Counted from the first letter of the stretch, positions 44,814 through 53,298 are shown. The stretch: DNA of 64,000 nt from Phycisphaerae bacterium (GCA_029260055.1 JAJDDX010000046.1:1-64000), one strand, 5' to 3'. Notes: generated from the sequence alone by a model not told the origin. Translations and numbers: made by a program.

Positions 44814-45677
44814 TCAGACCTGAGTCGATTCCCCCCCCCCCACCACGACGATGCCCGCTGCGTCGGCGGATTGGATCATCTTCTCCCGCTCGACGATGAC
44901 CGACTTGCCGGCCTCGACGATCAGCATCTTCGCCCCGTGCTTGCTCAGCTTCGTGATCGTCTCGGGGCCGACGGTGGGTACGTCGAAACGCATGTCCTGA
45001 TCCGGCTTGGCCACCTTAATCAGCGTCCAGCCGCCCTGCGGGCATAGCTCACCCGCGCGGGCGATCATCCGGTCCGTGCCCTCGATCGCCTCGACCGCGA
45101 TGACCTCGGTCTCTTTCACGGCGATGGCCTGGCCGATGTCGAGCCGGCCCATCTCCTTGGCGATCCTCCAACCGAACTCGATGTCCTTGGTCTGGGCGTC
45201 GCTGGGTTGACGCCGAGTCAGCACGCCCGCCGGTGCCATGTGCTCTTTGGTGTAGGCCACGCAGTCGTCCATGATGATGCCGTGCTTGGCGAACTCGTCA
45301 GCGACAGCCGCCAGAACCGTATCGTTACGCTTGTCCGGGATGCCGAAGAACCAGATTCTGATCGCGGTCAGGTCGGGGAGCAAGCGGAGCAGGCGAAATC
45401 GCCCGAACATGTCCGCCTTGCGGACCGAACCGGCCAGGATTACCCGCGTCGCGCCCTGCCGCCGGAGCACGCGAATCCATCGCCCCATCCGCACCATCCC
45501 GCTCCAGCGAAACACGTCCGCCTTGTCGAACAGGGACGAATCCGCAAAGCCGCGAAGCCCGACGACCGTCACATGGCAGCCGGCGGCCTTCGCACCGTCC
45601 AGGACCATCTGCGGAAAGAGGCCGTGCCCGGCGATGATGCCGAGTCGCGTGGGTTTGCTTGAAGTCGTGTTCGGCAT
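44814..45677 (-). CDS. lpxI: UDP-2,3-diacylglucosamine pyrophosphatase (LpxI type)
   Basis: LpxI splits UDP-2,3-diacylglucosamine to lipid X in lipid A synthesis and replaces LpxH in many Gram-negatives. Motifs: RLGIIAGHGLFPQMVLDGAK at the start, TRVILAGSVRKADMF, GIPDKRNDTVLAAVADEF, then HGIIMDDC. The C-terminal half contains DIGQAIAVKETEVIAVEAIE, GTDRMIARAGELCPQGGW and VPTVGPETI. At 287 aa it is standard. The ATG at 45677 is the better start; a track ATG eight codons upstream is possible. The 3-prime end holds a run of 11 C on the plus strand (44831-44841), which reads as Gly codons. Confidence 0.93.
   Translation of the reverse strand: MPNTTSSKPTRLGIIAGHGLFPQMVLDGAKAAGCHVTVVGLRGFADSSLFDKADVFRWSGMVRMGRWIRVLRRQGATRVILAGSVRKADMFGRFRLLRLLPDLTAIRIWFFGIPDKRNDTVLAAVADEFAKHGIIMDDCVAYTKEHMAPAGVLTRRQPSDAQTKDIEFGWRIAKEMGRLDIGQAIAVKETEVIAVEAIEGTDRMIARAGELCPQGGWTLIKVAKPDQDMRFDVPTVGPETITKLSKHGAKMLIVEAGKSVIVEREKMIQSADAAGIVVVGGGESTQV
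44831..44841. repeat. 11-nt homopolymer (C on plus strand) in the lpxI 3-prime end
   Basis: Eleven consecutive C encode GGG codons near residue 280 of LpxI. Slippage here would change only the last few residues. Confidence 0.85.
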
Positions 45678-45692
45678 CGCGAAGAAGGTCCC

Positions 45693-45746
45693 GAGCCGCA
45701 CGCTTTAGCCTGCGCGGACAGCCGCGCGGGCTAAAGCCCACGGCTC
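45693..45746. repeat. Inverted pair of family-C palindromes between lpxD and lpxI
   Basis: GAGCCGCACGCTTTAGCC... (45693-45717) and its inverse-type copy GCCGCGCGGGCTAAAGCCC... (45721-45746) are diverged versions of the elements at 27101 and 50511. They fill the gap between the lpxD stop and the lpxI start and could act as an mRNA structure in that operon. Confidence 0.6.
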
Positions 45747-45776
45747 AGATGGTCCCGAAACGTGTGAGGCGCGGTG

Positions 45777-46850
45777 CTACGGTGCGCCTTGCGGTGACGG
45801 GGTGTCCACCAGGCCGCGCAGTTCTTCGAGTTCGCGTTCGAGTTCCTTGACCCGCTTGGCCAATTCCGGAAGTCGCTTCTGAACGACCACCATGCGCTTG
45901 AACTCGGCGATCGGGATCGCCGGGTAGCCCAGCACGACACTGTCGGCGGGCACATCGTTCTTCACGCCGGACTTGGCCGCCACCGTGGCGTTGTCGCCGA
46001 TGGTCAGATGCCCGGCCACGCCGACATGCCCCGCGAGTGTCACGTGGTTGCCCACCTTGACCGAGCCGGCGATGCCCACGACGCCGACGAAGATGCAATC
46101 ACGCCCGACCTTCGTACCGTGGCCGATCACCACCACGTTGCCGAACTTGGATCCCGCTCCGATCTCCGTCGTGCCCAGCGTGGCGCGGTCGATCGTGCAG
46201 TTCGCGCCGATCTCGACATCGTCGTGCAGGATCGCACGTCCCACCTGCGGAATCTTGATCCACTTCTCGCCCAGCGGCGCGTAACCCAGCCCGTCCTCAC
46301 CGACGACCGAGCCGGCATGAATCGTCACGCGGCTGCCGATCTCGGAGTGATCGTACACCACGACATTGGGATAGAAGATGCAGTCGTTCCCGATTCGGAC
46401 GCCGTCGGCGATGTAGCAGCCGGGGTAGATCGTGCATCGGTCGCCGACGGTCGCGTTAGCTCCGATTGTCACCCCGGCGGCGATGTTGGCGCGGTTGCCG
46501 ATCGAAGCGGTCGGGTCGATGGCGGCGCGCTCGGAGACGCCCCACTGGGGATGCTCGCGGTAGCCGTGGATAGCGATGATCGCCACGGTCAACGCGCTAT
46601 ATGGCTCCTCACATCGAATCGCGGCGAGGCCATCGGGTACCGGCAACCCGGGCCTGAGGATGACAGCCGAAGCGCCGGTCGTCGCGACAGCGGACAGGTA
46701 CCTCTCGTTTGAGAGAAAGCTGATTTCGCCGTGCTTAGCGGCCTCGAGCGTGTTGACGGCGTCAATCAGACGATCCTCGCCCTCGACCGTCGCGGGGAAG
46801 CCGTGGTCGACGAGAATCTGGCAGAGCTGGGATAATCTAAGCTGTTTCAC
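45777..46850 (-). CDS. lpxD: UDP-3-O-acylglucosamine N-acyltransferase
   Basis: LpxD adds the N-linked acyl chain in the third step of lipid A synthesis. The N-terminal uridine-binding domain (about 1-100) leads into a left-handed beta-helix built from hexapeptide repeats (IGNRANIAAGVTIGANATVG, VGDRCTIYPGCYIADGVRIG), with the catalytic-His region VVYDHSEIGSRVTIHAGSVV and GHGTKVGRDCIF. A C-terminal coiled coil (AKRVKELERELEELRGLVD) is longer than in E. coli LpxD (341 aa versus 357). The start is GTG. It precedes lpxI on the same strand, separated by the palindrome pair. Confidence 0.95.
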   Translation of the reverse strand: MKQLRLSQLCQILVDHGFPATVEGEDRLIDAVNTLEAAKHGEISFLSNERYLSAVATTGASAVILRPGLPVPDGLAAIRCEEPYSALTVAIIAIHGYREHPQWGVSERAAIDPTASIGNRANIAAGVTIGANATVGDRCTIYPGCYIADGVRIGNDCIFYPNVVVYDHSEIGSRVTIHAGSVVGEDGLGYAPLGEKWIKIPQVGRAILHDDVEIGANCTIDRATLGTTEIGAGSKFGNVVVIGHGTKVGRDCIFVGVVGIAGSVKVGNHVTLAGHVGVAGHLTIGDNATVAAKSGVKNDVPADSVVLGYPAIPIAEFKRMVVVQKRLPELAKRVKELERELEELRGLVDTPSPQGAP

Positions 46851-46898
46851 TTCGGTATCCGGCCAAGACCGTGAAAGTCGCGTTTCCGTCGCGGCGGC

Positions 46899-46928
46899 AT
46901 TCTACGGGCGTGATTTCAACGGTGTCAA
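46899..46928 (-). promoter_or_regulatory. Candidate promoter of lpxD
   Basis: On the minus strand TTGACA (46928-46923), 18 nt, TAGAAT (46904-46899), about 49 nt before the start codon. Confidence 0.55.
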
Positions 46929-47098
46929 ACCCGACAATTCACGACGAAACGAGCTTTCGTGGCTGCACTGAACGTGCGATATCGGCGAAAACGCGGCCTC
47001 TTCGCTGGCGTGATACGATGGTCGAAGTACACTACCCCGTTCGGTGCGGGTAAAGGCCGGCACGAACCTGTCGGCCGCACGATGATCGATCCGGGCTC

Positions 47099-48013
47099 AT
47101 GGCACTCACGACACTCCAACGAAGTATTCTGGCGTCCGTCGGTTGCTTGCTCTGCGCGCACGCCGCCGCTCTCGACATTCCGGTCCCGTCCGGCGAGGGG
47201 TACGCGCCGGCCTGGGACAAGGTGGCTTTCGACCACGGATTGTGGAGCGCCGTCCTTGCGGATCACGTGGATGGGGCGGGTTTGGTCGACTATGCAGCCG
47301 TCCGCTCCGACAAGCGATTCGAGGAATATCTCTATCGGCTGGCGAATACCGACCCGGGGGCGTTGGCGTCGAGTGACGCTCGTCTGGCGTTCTGGATCAA
47401 CGCCTACAACGCCTTTGCGGTGCAAGGCGTACTCGCCACGTTGCCGGTCGAGCGGGCAAAATGGCCTGGCTACAGCGTGCTCGCTGTCGAAGTTCCCGGA
47501 ATCACAGCGGCCGGTAAGGGGTTCTTCGAGGGACTGAAGTTCACGGTCGGCGGGCGGAGGTACAGCCTGGACGAAATCGAGAAGGCGGTCTTACTAGGGC
47601 GAGCGGAGCGCAGGGCCCGAAATCAGGACCATTACCGGACCGTGAGTCCGACCGGCGTGGATCCGCGAATCCACTTTGCCTTGGTGTGCGCAGCCAAGGG
47701 CTGCGTGAAACTCCGCCAGGGTGCCTACGAGGGTGCGAGAATCGACACCCAGTTGGGCGAAGCGGTCCGTGGTTTTGCGCGAGATTCGCAACGAGCCACG
47801 TTTAAAAAGAGGGGGCGGACGATGCGGGTATCGCAGTTGCTGGACTGGTACCGTGCGGACCTGACGAACGCTCGGTACGATCCGCATGCGAAATCCGTGG
47901 CGGCTTTCTTGTCCGCGTATGTCGACGATCCCGAGCTGGCGCGGTCGCTCGAGAGGGATACGTGGAAAACGAGCTACATCGAGTATGACTGGAAACTGAA
48001 TCTGAAACCGTAG
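47099..48013 (+). CDS. Exported DUF547 protein
   Basis: A signal peptide (LQRSILASVGCLLCAHAAAL) leads into a DUF547 domain: LVDYAAVRS, LAFWINAYNAFAVQGVL, then the family signature VDPRIHFALVCAAKGC with its conserved His and Cys, and AAFLSAYVDDPELAR. DUF547 proteins are exported and related to Cys/His hydrolase folds, but their substrate is unknown. At 304 aa it is of usual size. It lies 89 bp upstream of two glycosyltransferase genes and may be linked to them in envelope glycan work. Confidence 0.85.
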   Translation: MALTTLQRSILASVGCLLCAHAAALDIPVPSGEGYAPAWDKVAFDHGLWSAVLADHVDGAGLVDYAAVRSDKRFEEYLYRLANTDPGALASSDARLAFWINAYNAFAVQGVLATLPVERAKWPGYSVLAVEVPGITAAGKGFFEGLKFTVGGRRYSLDEIEKAVLLGRAERRARNQDHYRTVSPTGVDPRIHFALVCAAKGCVKLRQGAYEGARIDTQLGEAVRGFARDSQRATFKKRGRTMRVSQLLDWYRADLTNARYDPHAKSVAAFLSAYVDDPELARSLERDTWKTSYIEYDWKLNLKP

Positions 48014-48102
48014 CGATGTGTGCCACCGGCGGTAAGCCGCTCGTGATTCAAGCGCCCGCGAGACCATGTCTCGGTTCGCTCGGCTTGTAGTAGGTAGTTG
48101 AT

Positions 48103-49647
48103 TTGCAGTCCGTGTTGTTATTGACAGTGTTCGGTGTGTTTGCCGTGGCGACGCTTGCACTGGCGACGTATGGCATACACCTGTACGTGTTGCTCTACCT
48201 GTTCCGCCGGCGTGCGAGCGGTCGGCGTCGCGAACAGCGCGGCGTCATCGAGGCCTATCAGCGTGATCGCGCGCCCGACGACTGGCCCGTCGTTACGTCG
48301 CAAATCCCCATCTACAACGAGGCCGACGTGGCGGTGCGCGTGATCGAAGCAGTCGCGGCGATCGAGTATGCAGCGGGCAAGCACGAGATTCAGGTGCTGG
48401 ACGACAGCACGGACCACACGTGCGAGCTGATCGACCGAGTCGCCGAGAGGCTGAATGGGCAAGGCGCGGATATCAAGGTCGTGCGGCGACCCTCGCGCGA
48501 GGGATACAAGGCCGGTGCGCTGTCGTACGGATTGAGCCAGGCACGCGGCATCTACGTAGCCGTCTTCGATGCGGACTTCGTGCCGCCGGCGGACTTTCTG
48601 CGGCGGGCTGTGCCGCTGCTCGAGGCCGCACCGGACATGGCGTGCATGCAGGGCCGCTGGGCCCACCTGAACCGCAACGAGTCGTGGCTTACCTCCGCGC
48701 AGGCGCTGGGGATCGACGGCCATTTCGCGATCGAGCAGGGTGCGAGGGCGTGGAATGGCCTGATGATGAACTTCAACGGCACAGCCGGGGTGTGGCGCAA
48801 GGCCGCCATCGACGACCCGGCTGTCGGCGGCTGGAGTGGCGATACGCTCACCGAAGACCTCGACCTCTCCTACCGCGCTCAGCTCAGCGGATGGCGGCTG
48901 GGCTATTGTCTGGATATGCCCTGCCCGGCGGAACTGCCGAACACCATCAAGGCGCTCAAGAGCCAGCAGCGGCGCTGGGCCACCGGTTCGATACAGGTGG
49001 CGGTCAAGTTGCTGCCGCGCATCTGGAAGGCCAAGCTCTCGCTCGGGGAGAAGCTCGAGGCGACCTTGCATCTGACGCATTACTCCGTCTCGGTGTGGAT
49101 GTTGCTCTTGGCGCTGATCGCCCGGCCGATGTTGATGGTCTTCGCCGGAGGCATGCTGTTCCACGACTGGGCGTGGATCGCCTGGACGGTCATCCTCTTC
49201 GCCGCATTTGCACCGTCGTTGGTGTACGCCTACGCCAGATACAGCCTCGACGGCCGCTGGCTCGCTCTGCGGACCATTCCGTCGATGTTCGTGCTGGGTT
49301 GCGGTTTGTGTGTGAACAACGCGATGGCGGTCGTGCGCGGTTTGTACCTTCGCGGTGGAGAGTTCGTGCGCACGCCGAAGTCGGGAAGCGTCATCGGACA
49401 GACGAAGGGCTCGAGCTACGCCATCGCGCAAGACAAGCTGTGGCTGATCGAGATAGTGCTGGGCATCTATTCGGCCCTGTCGTTCATGGTCTATTACACC
49501 CAGTACCACAAGGCGTTCAGTTTCTTCCTCTTCATGTACGCCATCGGGTTTACCGTGGTCGGCTGGATGTCGCGTCCCCGGCGGCAACCGCAGCCGACGG
49601 ACTCACCCGCTCCGGCTCCGGCGCTCGTCGGGGCGGAGGCGACCTAG
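48103..49647 (+). CDS. Membrane glycosyltransferase, family 2 (cellulose-synthase-like)
   Basis: The enzyme polymerises or adds a sugar from a nucleotide donor at the cytoplasmic face. An N-terminal helix (FGVFAVATLALATYGIHLYV) precedes the GT-A domain with VTSQIPIYNE, VLDDSTDHT, VFDADFVPP (DxD), TEDLDLSYR and the acceptor-site motif QQRRWATGS. These D, DxD, ED and QxxRW motifs mark processive GT2 enzymes like CsgA/CelA and glucomannan synthases. C-terminal helices follow (SVWMLLLALIARPMLMVFAG and others) and GSVIGQTKGSSYAIAQDK. At 514 aa it is typical. The start is a TTG. It is 21 nt before a GT-C gene, a likely partner. Confidence 0.9.
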   Translation: MQSVLLLTVFGVFAVATLALATYGIHLYVLLYLFRRRASGRRREQRGVIEAYQRDRAPDDWPVVTSQIPIYNEADVAVRVIEAVAAIEYAAGKHEIQVLDDSTDHTCELIDRVAERLNGQGADIKVVRRPSREGYKAGALSYGLSQARGIYVAVFDADFVPPADFLRRAVPLLEAAPDMACMQGRWAHLNRNESWLTSAQALGIDGHFAIEQGARAWNGLMMNFNGTAGVWRKAAIDDPAVGGWSGDTLTEDLDLSYRAQLSGWRLGYCLDMPCPAELPNTIKALKSQQRRWATGSIQVAVKLLPRIWKAKLSLGEKLEATLHLTHYSVSVWMLLLALIARPMLMVFAGGMLFHDWAWIAWTVILFAAFAPSLVYAYARYSLDGRWLALRTIPSMFVLGCGLCVNNAMAVVRGLYLRGGEFVRTPKSGSVIGQTKGSSYAIAQDKLWLIEIVLGIYSALSFMVYYTQYHKAFSFFLFMYAIGFTVVGWMSRPRRQPQPTDSPAPAPALVGAEAT

Positions 49648-49668
49648 CCCGCCGCCACGCACACGCTG

Positions 49669-51312
49669 ATGTGCCCACAAGACCAACCCACATCGCCGCG
49701 TGACGACAACCCGCCCGCCTCGGACGCACTCCCTTCGAACGCGAATACGGCGGCCGCTGCTTCGACATCGGGTGGTTCTGCTTCCGTCCCCCCTTACCAA
49801 GGGGGGAAAGAGGGGGGTGGGGCGGAGTCCTCGGCGCAACGGCCACCAACGCGGCGTGCACTTGACTGGATGCTGCCCGCAGCCGGCTGGGTGATGCTCG
49901 GTTGGTTTGTGTTCACAGCCGCACGTCTTCACCACGTATCGACTGACGTGCGTTCGTTCCAGGTAGCGTACCTGATCGCGTTCGCGGGTTATGGCCTTCT
50001 TGTGTGGGCAGTGCTCCGGGCAACGGCAAAGAAGTTCCGGATTCCGCTCACTGGCCGGCGCCATGCCTCTCCCCTTGCCAAGGGGGGAAAGAGGGGGGTC
50101 GAGCGATCCGCGCTTGCGCCCAACGACGTGGCCCGCGCCAGCCGATCGTGGGTGTGGTGGCTGATCGCCTGCGCGGTCATCCGAATCCCCCTGCTCGGTA
50201 CGCAACCGTCCGACGACCTGCACCGCTACGTGTGGGAGGGCAAGGTTCAACTCGAGCACGTGAACCCGTTCGATACGCCGCCCGATGACCCGTCCTTGGC
50301 CCATATGCGTGATGCCAACTGGGCGCAGATCAACCATCCCGACTATCCGGCGATCTACCCGCCGCTCGCGCAGATGGAGTTCGCAGCCATAGCGGCTGTG
50401 CACCCGTCGGTGTTCGCGTTCAAACTCGTCCACGTCGTGTGGGACGTACTGACCATCGCCGTGCTGGGCGCATGCGTGGCGAGGCTCGGGAAGACTGCGG
50501 TAAGGCACCCCGAGCCGCGGGCTTCAGCCCGCGCGGACACGCGGACGGCGAACGCTCTCGATCTACGACCACACGCGGCGGTTCTTTACGGCCTTTGTCC
50601 GCTCGTGCTTACCTCGTTCGGGATCGACGGACACGTAGACAGCCTGATGTTGCTACTGATGGCGCTTATGGTCTGGGCGATGCTGGCTGGGCGTTGGGCG
50701 TGGGCGGGCGTCGCACTCGGTGGAGCCATCGCCACGAAGCTCATGCCGCTGATCCTCTTGCCGTGGCTCATCCTGCGAAAACCGCGTGCAGCCATCGCGG
50801 CGATGGCCGTCGTGGCTCTATGCTACCTGCCCTACATCGACGCGGGCACGATGCTCTTTTCCAGCCTGAGGCGTTTCGGCACCGGTAGCGAGTTCTTCAG
50901 CCTCACCGGTGTGCTCGGTGTCGCCGGCACGCTGCGCGACCTGCACCCTCTTGCCATGCCCGGGCTGCTCGGTGTCATCATCGTGGCGCTCGCGATACGC
51001 TCGGACGATTTCACGAAGTACGCCTCCCGCGCGTGGACGGCCACGTTGATGCTCTTGCCCGTCGTGCATTTCTGGTATCTGACCTGGGTGATCCTGTTTC
51101 TACCGTTGCGCATACGCTTCGCCTGGCTCGCAGCCGGCGCTGCCTTCGTCTGCTATTTCGAGGCGGAACAGCAACGAACATTGACAGGCCACTGGAACAT
51201 GCCAACCTGGGCTCCGGTGGCAGTGTGGACGGTGTTCGTCGTAGGCGCCGTCGGCGATGCAGTCATCCGATGGACGCGCGGGCGGCACGGCACACGACTC
51301 GATACCGCGTAA
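49669..51312 (+). CDS. Membrane glycosyltransferase (GT-C/GT87-like) with repeats inside the frame
   Basis: About ten helices and the loop motif SDDLHRYVWEGKVQLEHVNP, then NHPDYPAIYPPLAQ, match mannosyltransferases that use polyprenyl-phosphate sugar. LMPLILLPWLILRKPRAAI and WTATLMLLPVVHFWYLTWVI are among the later helices. Three repeat elements lie inside the frame, all in phase: PPYQGGKEGG near residues 40-50 and SPLAKGGKRG near 135-145 (a shared 28-30-bp element) and EPRASARADT near 284 (the family-C palindrome). Each falls in a soluble loop or the N-terminal tail, so the membrane core seems unharmed. The first 65 residues, Pro/Ser/Ala-rich, look like an extra tail. It follows the GT2 gene by 21 nt. 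Confidence 0.78.
   Translation: MCPQDQPTSPRDDNPPASDALPSNANTAAAASTSGGSASVPPYQGGKEGGGAESSAQRPPTRRALDWMLPAAGWVMLGWFVFTAARLHHVSTDVRSFQVAYLIAFAGYGLLVWAVLRATAKKFRIPLTGRRHASPLAKGGKRGVERSALAPNDVARASRSWVWWLIACAVIRIPLLGTQPSDDLHRYVWEGKVQLEHVNPFDTPPDDPSLAHMRDANWAQINHPDYPAIYPPLAQMEFAAIAAVHPSVFAFKLVHVVWDVLTIAVLGACVARLGKTAVRHPEPRASARADTRTANALDLRPHAAVLYGLCPLVLTSFGIDGHVDSLMLLLMALMVWAMLAGRWAWAGVALGGAIATKLMPLILLPWLILRKPRAAIAAMAVVALCYLPYIDAGTMLFSSLRRFGTGSEFFSLTGVLGVAGTLRDLHPLAMPGLLGVIIVALAIRSDDFTKYASRAWTATLMLLPVVHFWYLTWVILFLPLRIRFAWLAAGAAFVCYFEAEQQRTLTGHWNMPTWAPVAVWTVFVVGAVGDAVIRWTRGRHGTRLDTA
49788..49817 (+). repeat. In-frame repeat element D, first copy
   Basis: CCCCCCTTACCAAGGGGGG followed by AAAGAGGGGGG, an imperfect palindrome that codes for PPYQGGKEGG in the GT-C gene. 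Confidence 0.8.
50071..50098 (+). repeat. In-frame repeat element D, second copy
   Basis: CCCCTTGCCAAGGGGGG followed by AAAGAGGGGGG, differing from the first copy mainly by A to G in the loop. It is read in another phase (SPLAKGGKRG). Confidence 0.8.
50511..50536 (+). repeat. In-frame family-C palindrome
   Basis: It is identical over 26 nt to the copy at 27101-27126 in the permease gap. Here it codes for EPRASARAD. Confidence 0.85.
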
Positions 51313-51891
51313 CACGCTCAGCTCAATACGGCGTACCACGTTTCGCAGTATTCTTCCTGAGCCCTGAAAGGGCGCAAGATAGTAGCCCGGGGTGAAACCC
51401 TCGTTGTTCTACACAACTCCGCGCGTCTGCTCCGTCATCGCAAGATGAGCGGAGGTGCTCTCTCTGCAGGCTGAAGGCCTGCACGATAGTAGCCGGCGGT
51501 AGGTCCGCCGAAGGCGGGCCACCGCCGGATCGCGTCTCCACCGAATACCACGACCCTGTAAGGGTCGGCCAGAGCCGGGCGTTCTTTCCGCCCCCTTCAG
51601 GGTCGAGTGGAGTGATATGAAGCACGATAACCGTGAGCGGCGTTCGCCTACGGCGAACTTGCACACGGCTACTGTCTATCAGCCTTTCAGGCTGGGGCCG
51701 GCTTGCACCTGCAAAGCCCGACGGGCACTACCGATCGACGCTCCTGGATATGTGTAGAAGAACGAGAGTGAAACCCCGGGTGGACGAGCACCCCCACCTC
51801 TCAGAAGTCCTGCAAGGGCGGAACAACACACACCATCTGCGTGTATGCCGTCTTGGCTGGATTCCGCGCCTTTCCTGCCTATGATTAGGTC
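51313..51891. repeat. 579-bp tract of degenerate short repeats
   Basis: No gene. The tract holds several hairpin-like motifs in a row: GCCCTGAAAGGGCGCAAGATA then GTAGCCCGGGGTGAAACCC, GCAGGCTGAAGGCCTGC then GATAGTAGCCGGCGG, CCCTGTAAGGG, CCTTCAGGG, AGCCTTTCAGGCT and TCCTGCAAGGGCGG. Similar 'ctgaaag...gtagc...' strings recur within it, suggesting remnants of a tandem array of one element family. Confidence 0.6.
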
Positions 51892-52347
51892 ATGCACTTC
51901 AGGATTGCCCTCATCGTGGTGGGCGTCATCGCCCTCACAGTTGCAGTGGCCTCTGTACTGCGCGTGCCCGAACTGTCGAGGCGGATCGCCTGCCAGCAAA
52001 ACATGAAGCACATCGCGATGGCCGTCAAGGTCTATGGCATGCCGGACGGACAAGACGCAGCCGCCCTGCTCCGGTTCGGCGAGTCAGCCGGCATGGCACC
52101 TGAAGAGATGATCTGCCCGTCGTCCGGGCTCGACAAGTGCAACTATGTGATCGTGCCGCACTCCCTCGTGACAAAACAGGGCGTCGACAATCGTCTCGTC
52201 GTGATGTACGAGCCGAAGTCCAACCATGGCGACGGCGGCAACATCTTCTTCGCCGACGGCCACGCGACGTTCGCCCGCGGCGCGCTGTATGACCGCTACG
52301 TGCGCAACCCGACGCGCTGGTGGGACGATGAAGGCAAGCAGCCATGA
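51892..52347 (+). CDS. Prepilin-like H-X9-DG protein without the usual N-terminal motif
   Basis: It has 151 residues with one N-terminal helix (IALIVVGVIALTVAVASVL) and the planctomycete H-X9-DG signature (HGDGGNIFFADG), preceded by RLVVMYEPKSN, as in DUF1559/prepilin-like proteins. CQQNMKHIAMAVKVYG after the helix is also typical. The FTLIELLVV prepilin cleavage motif is missing, so it may be membrane-anchored and not processed into a pseudopilus. Its stop overlaps the start of a zinc-ribbon gene (ATGA). Confidence 0.75.
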   Translation: MHFRIALIVVGVIALTVAVASVLRVPELSRRIACQQNMKHIAMAVKVYGMPDGQDAAALLRFGESAGMAPEEMICPSSGLDKCNYVIVPHSLVTKQGVDNRLVVMYEPKSNHGDGGNIFFADGHATFARGALYDRYVRNPTRWWDDEGKQP

Positions 52348-52663
52348 TCCGCAGGGTTGTCATCATGCTGATTGCCGCCATGGCAGCCTGGTTCGTCGTT
52401 CCCCAACTCGCGTTTTGGCGCTCGATTTCGTCGGTTGTCCGCCCGGTGATCCGTCGGGCGGTATCTTCAGCTTGCTCTCTTACCTCTTTCTCTCTGTGTT
52501 GGCGCCGGTGGCAGCGGTCGCGGGCGGAGCTATTGCCTTTCGACTCCAGGGCGGGACGATGGCCTTCCGTGGACGGTTTCCGCCCGGACGCTGTCAGACA
52601 TGCGGCTACGACCTCACCGGTAACGCATCCGGCGTCTGCCCGGAGTGCGGCGCGGAGATCTAG
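52344..52663 (+). pseudogene. Frameshifted zinc-ribbon membrane gene
   Basis: The ATG at 52344 overlaps the previous stop and begins MIRRVVIMLIAAMAAWFVVP, like its intact paralogue at 53809. The frame then leaves register near 52405-52440, and the second half (LSYLFLSVLAPVAAVAGG, then CQTCGYDLTGNASGVCPECG) continues in another frame to the TAG at 52663. A net shift of one or two bases is needed. It is either a decaying gene or a sequence error in a G/C/T-rich spot. Confidence 0.65.
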
Positions 52664-52668
52664 AAGGC

Positions 52669-52731
52669 GTGATTCGCAGAGCGATCTTCGTGGTGCTGAC
52701 ACTGGCGGCTGCAGGAGCAAGACAACTGTGA
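52669..52731 (+). pseudogene. 20-codon N-terminal remnant of a zinc-ribbon paralogue
   Basis: Five bases after the previous stop a GTG opens MIRRAIFVVLTLAAAGA, matching the start of the paralogues at 53351 and 53809, and ends at a TGA after 20 codons. The rest of the gene is gone. Confidence 0.55.
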
Positions 52732-52854
52732 CGAACCGACCCCGACGGCGGAGTTGAGCTCTTTTCGTTGAATCGGACGGGGCGCCCGGGTACGATCGCG
52801 CGTCGAATCTGGTGCCCGGGACATGTCGGCTGTAACTCGAAGGGAGTAACGAAG

Positions 52855-53298
52855 ATGGCTCCGAGAAGGCCGGATGACGATCATTGGTCCCCGGGTGCGG
52901 CGCTTGTCCGAGCGGTGCTTTCCGGGGTGGCAGCCGGCCTCGCAATGGGGCTTGCTTACTTTCTGCTGACCTGGCTACTGCAAGACTGGATCAGGTCGAC
53001 GGACTTCCGCCGAACTTACTACGGAAGATACTACACGCCGCTCGTGCTTCTGCCGTTCTTCGTGACCTCGGGTATCTTCGCGGTAATCAGCCTCCGACTC
53101 GCCGAGCGGACCTTCGGCGGTCACGGCATCTTGCTGATGATCCCGATCGTCGCGACGACGGCCGCCGCCATGGCCGTTGCGGTGGGGCTCTGCCGGCTGA
53201 TGATCACGCCGTGGCCGGAACGTCTCTGGTGGGTCCTGCTCGCCCTCGGTGTCGGCATGCTGGGCGGCGCTGTGATCAAGATGCTGCGATCCGGTTGA
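52855..53298 (+). CDS. Small four-helix membrane protein without a zinc ribbon
   Basis: An AAGGGAG site precedes the ATG at 52855. The 147-residue product has about four helices (GVAAGLAMGLAYFLLTWLL; LVLLPFFVTSGIFAVISL; LLMIPIVATTAAAMAVAV; WVLLALGVGMLGGAVIKML) with a Tyr-rich loop (TYYGRYYTP). I do not recognise a family. It interrupts the zinc-ribbon gene array and is unrelated to it by sequence. Confidence 0.6.
   Translation: MAPRRPDDDHWSPGAALVRAVLSGVAAGLAMGLAYFLLTWLLQDWIRSTDFRRTYYGRYYTPLVLLPFFVTSGIFAVISLRLAERTFGGHGILLMIPIVATTAAAMAVAVGLCRLMITPWPERLWWVLLALGVGMLGGAVIKMLRSG

Noticed and set aside
48118-49587. 489-aa ORF on the minus strand
   Set aside because: It lies opposite the GT2 gene, which has all its catalytic motifs; the antisense product is low-complexity Arg/His/Pro text.
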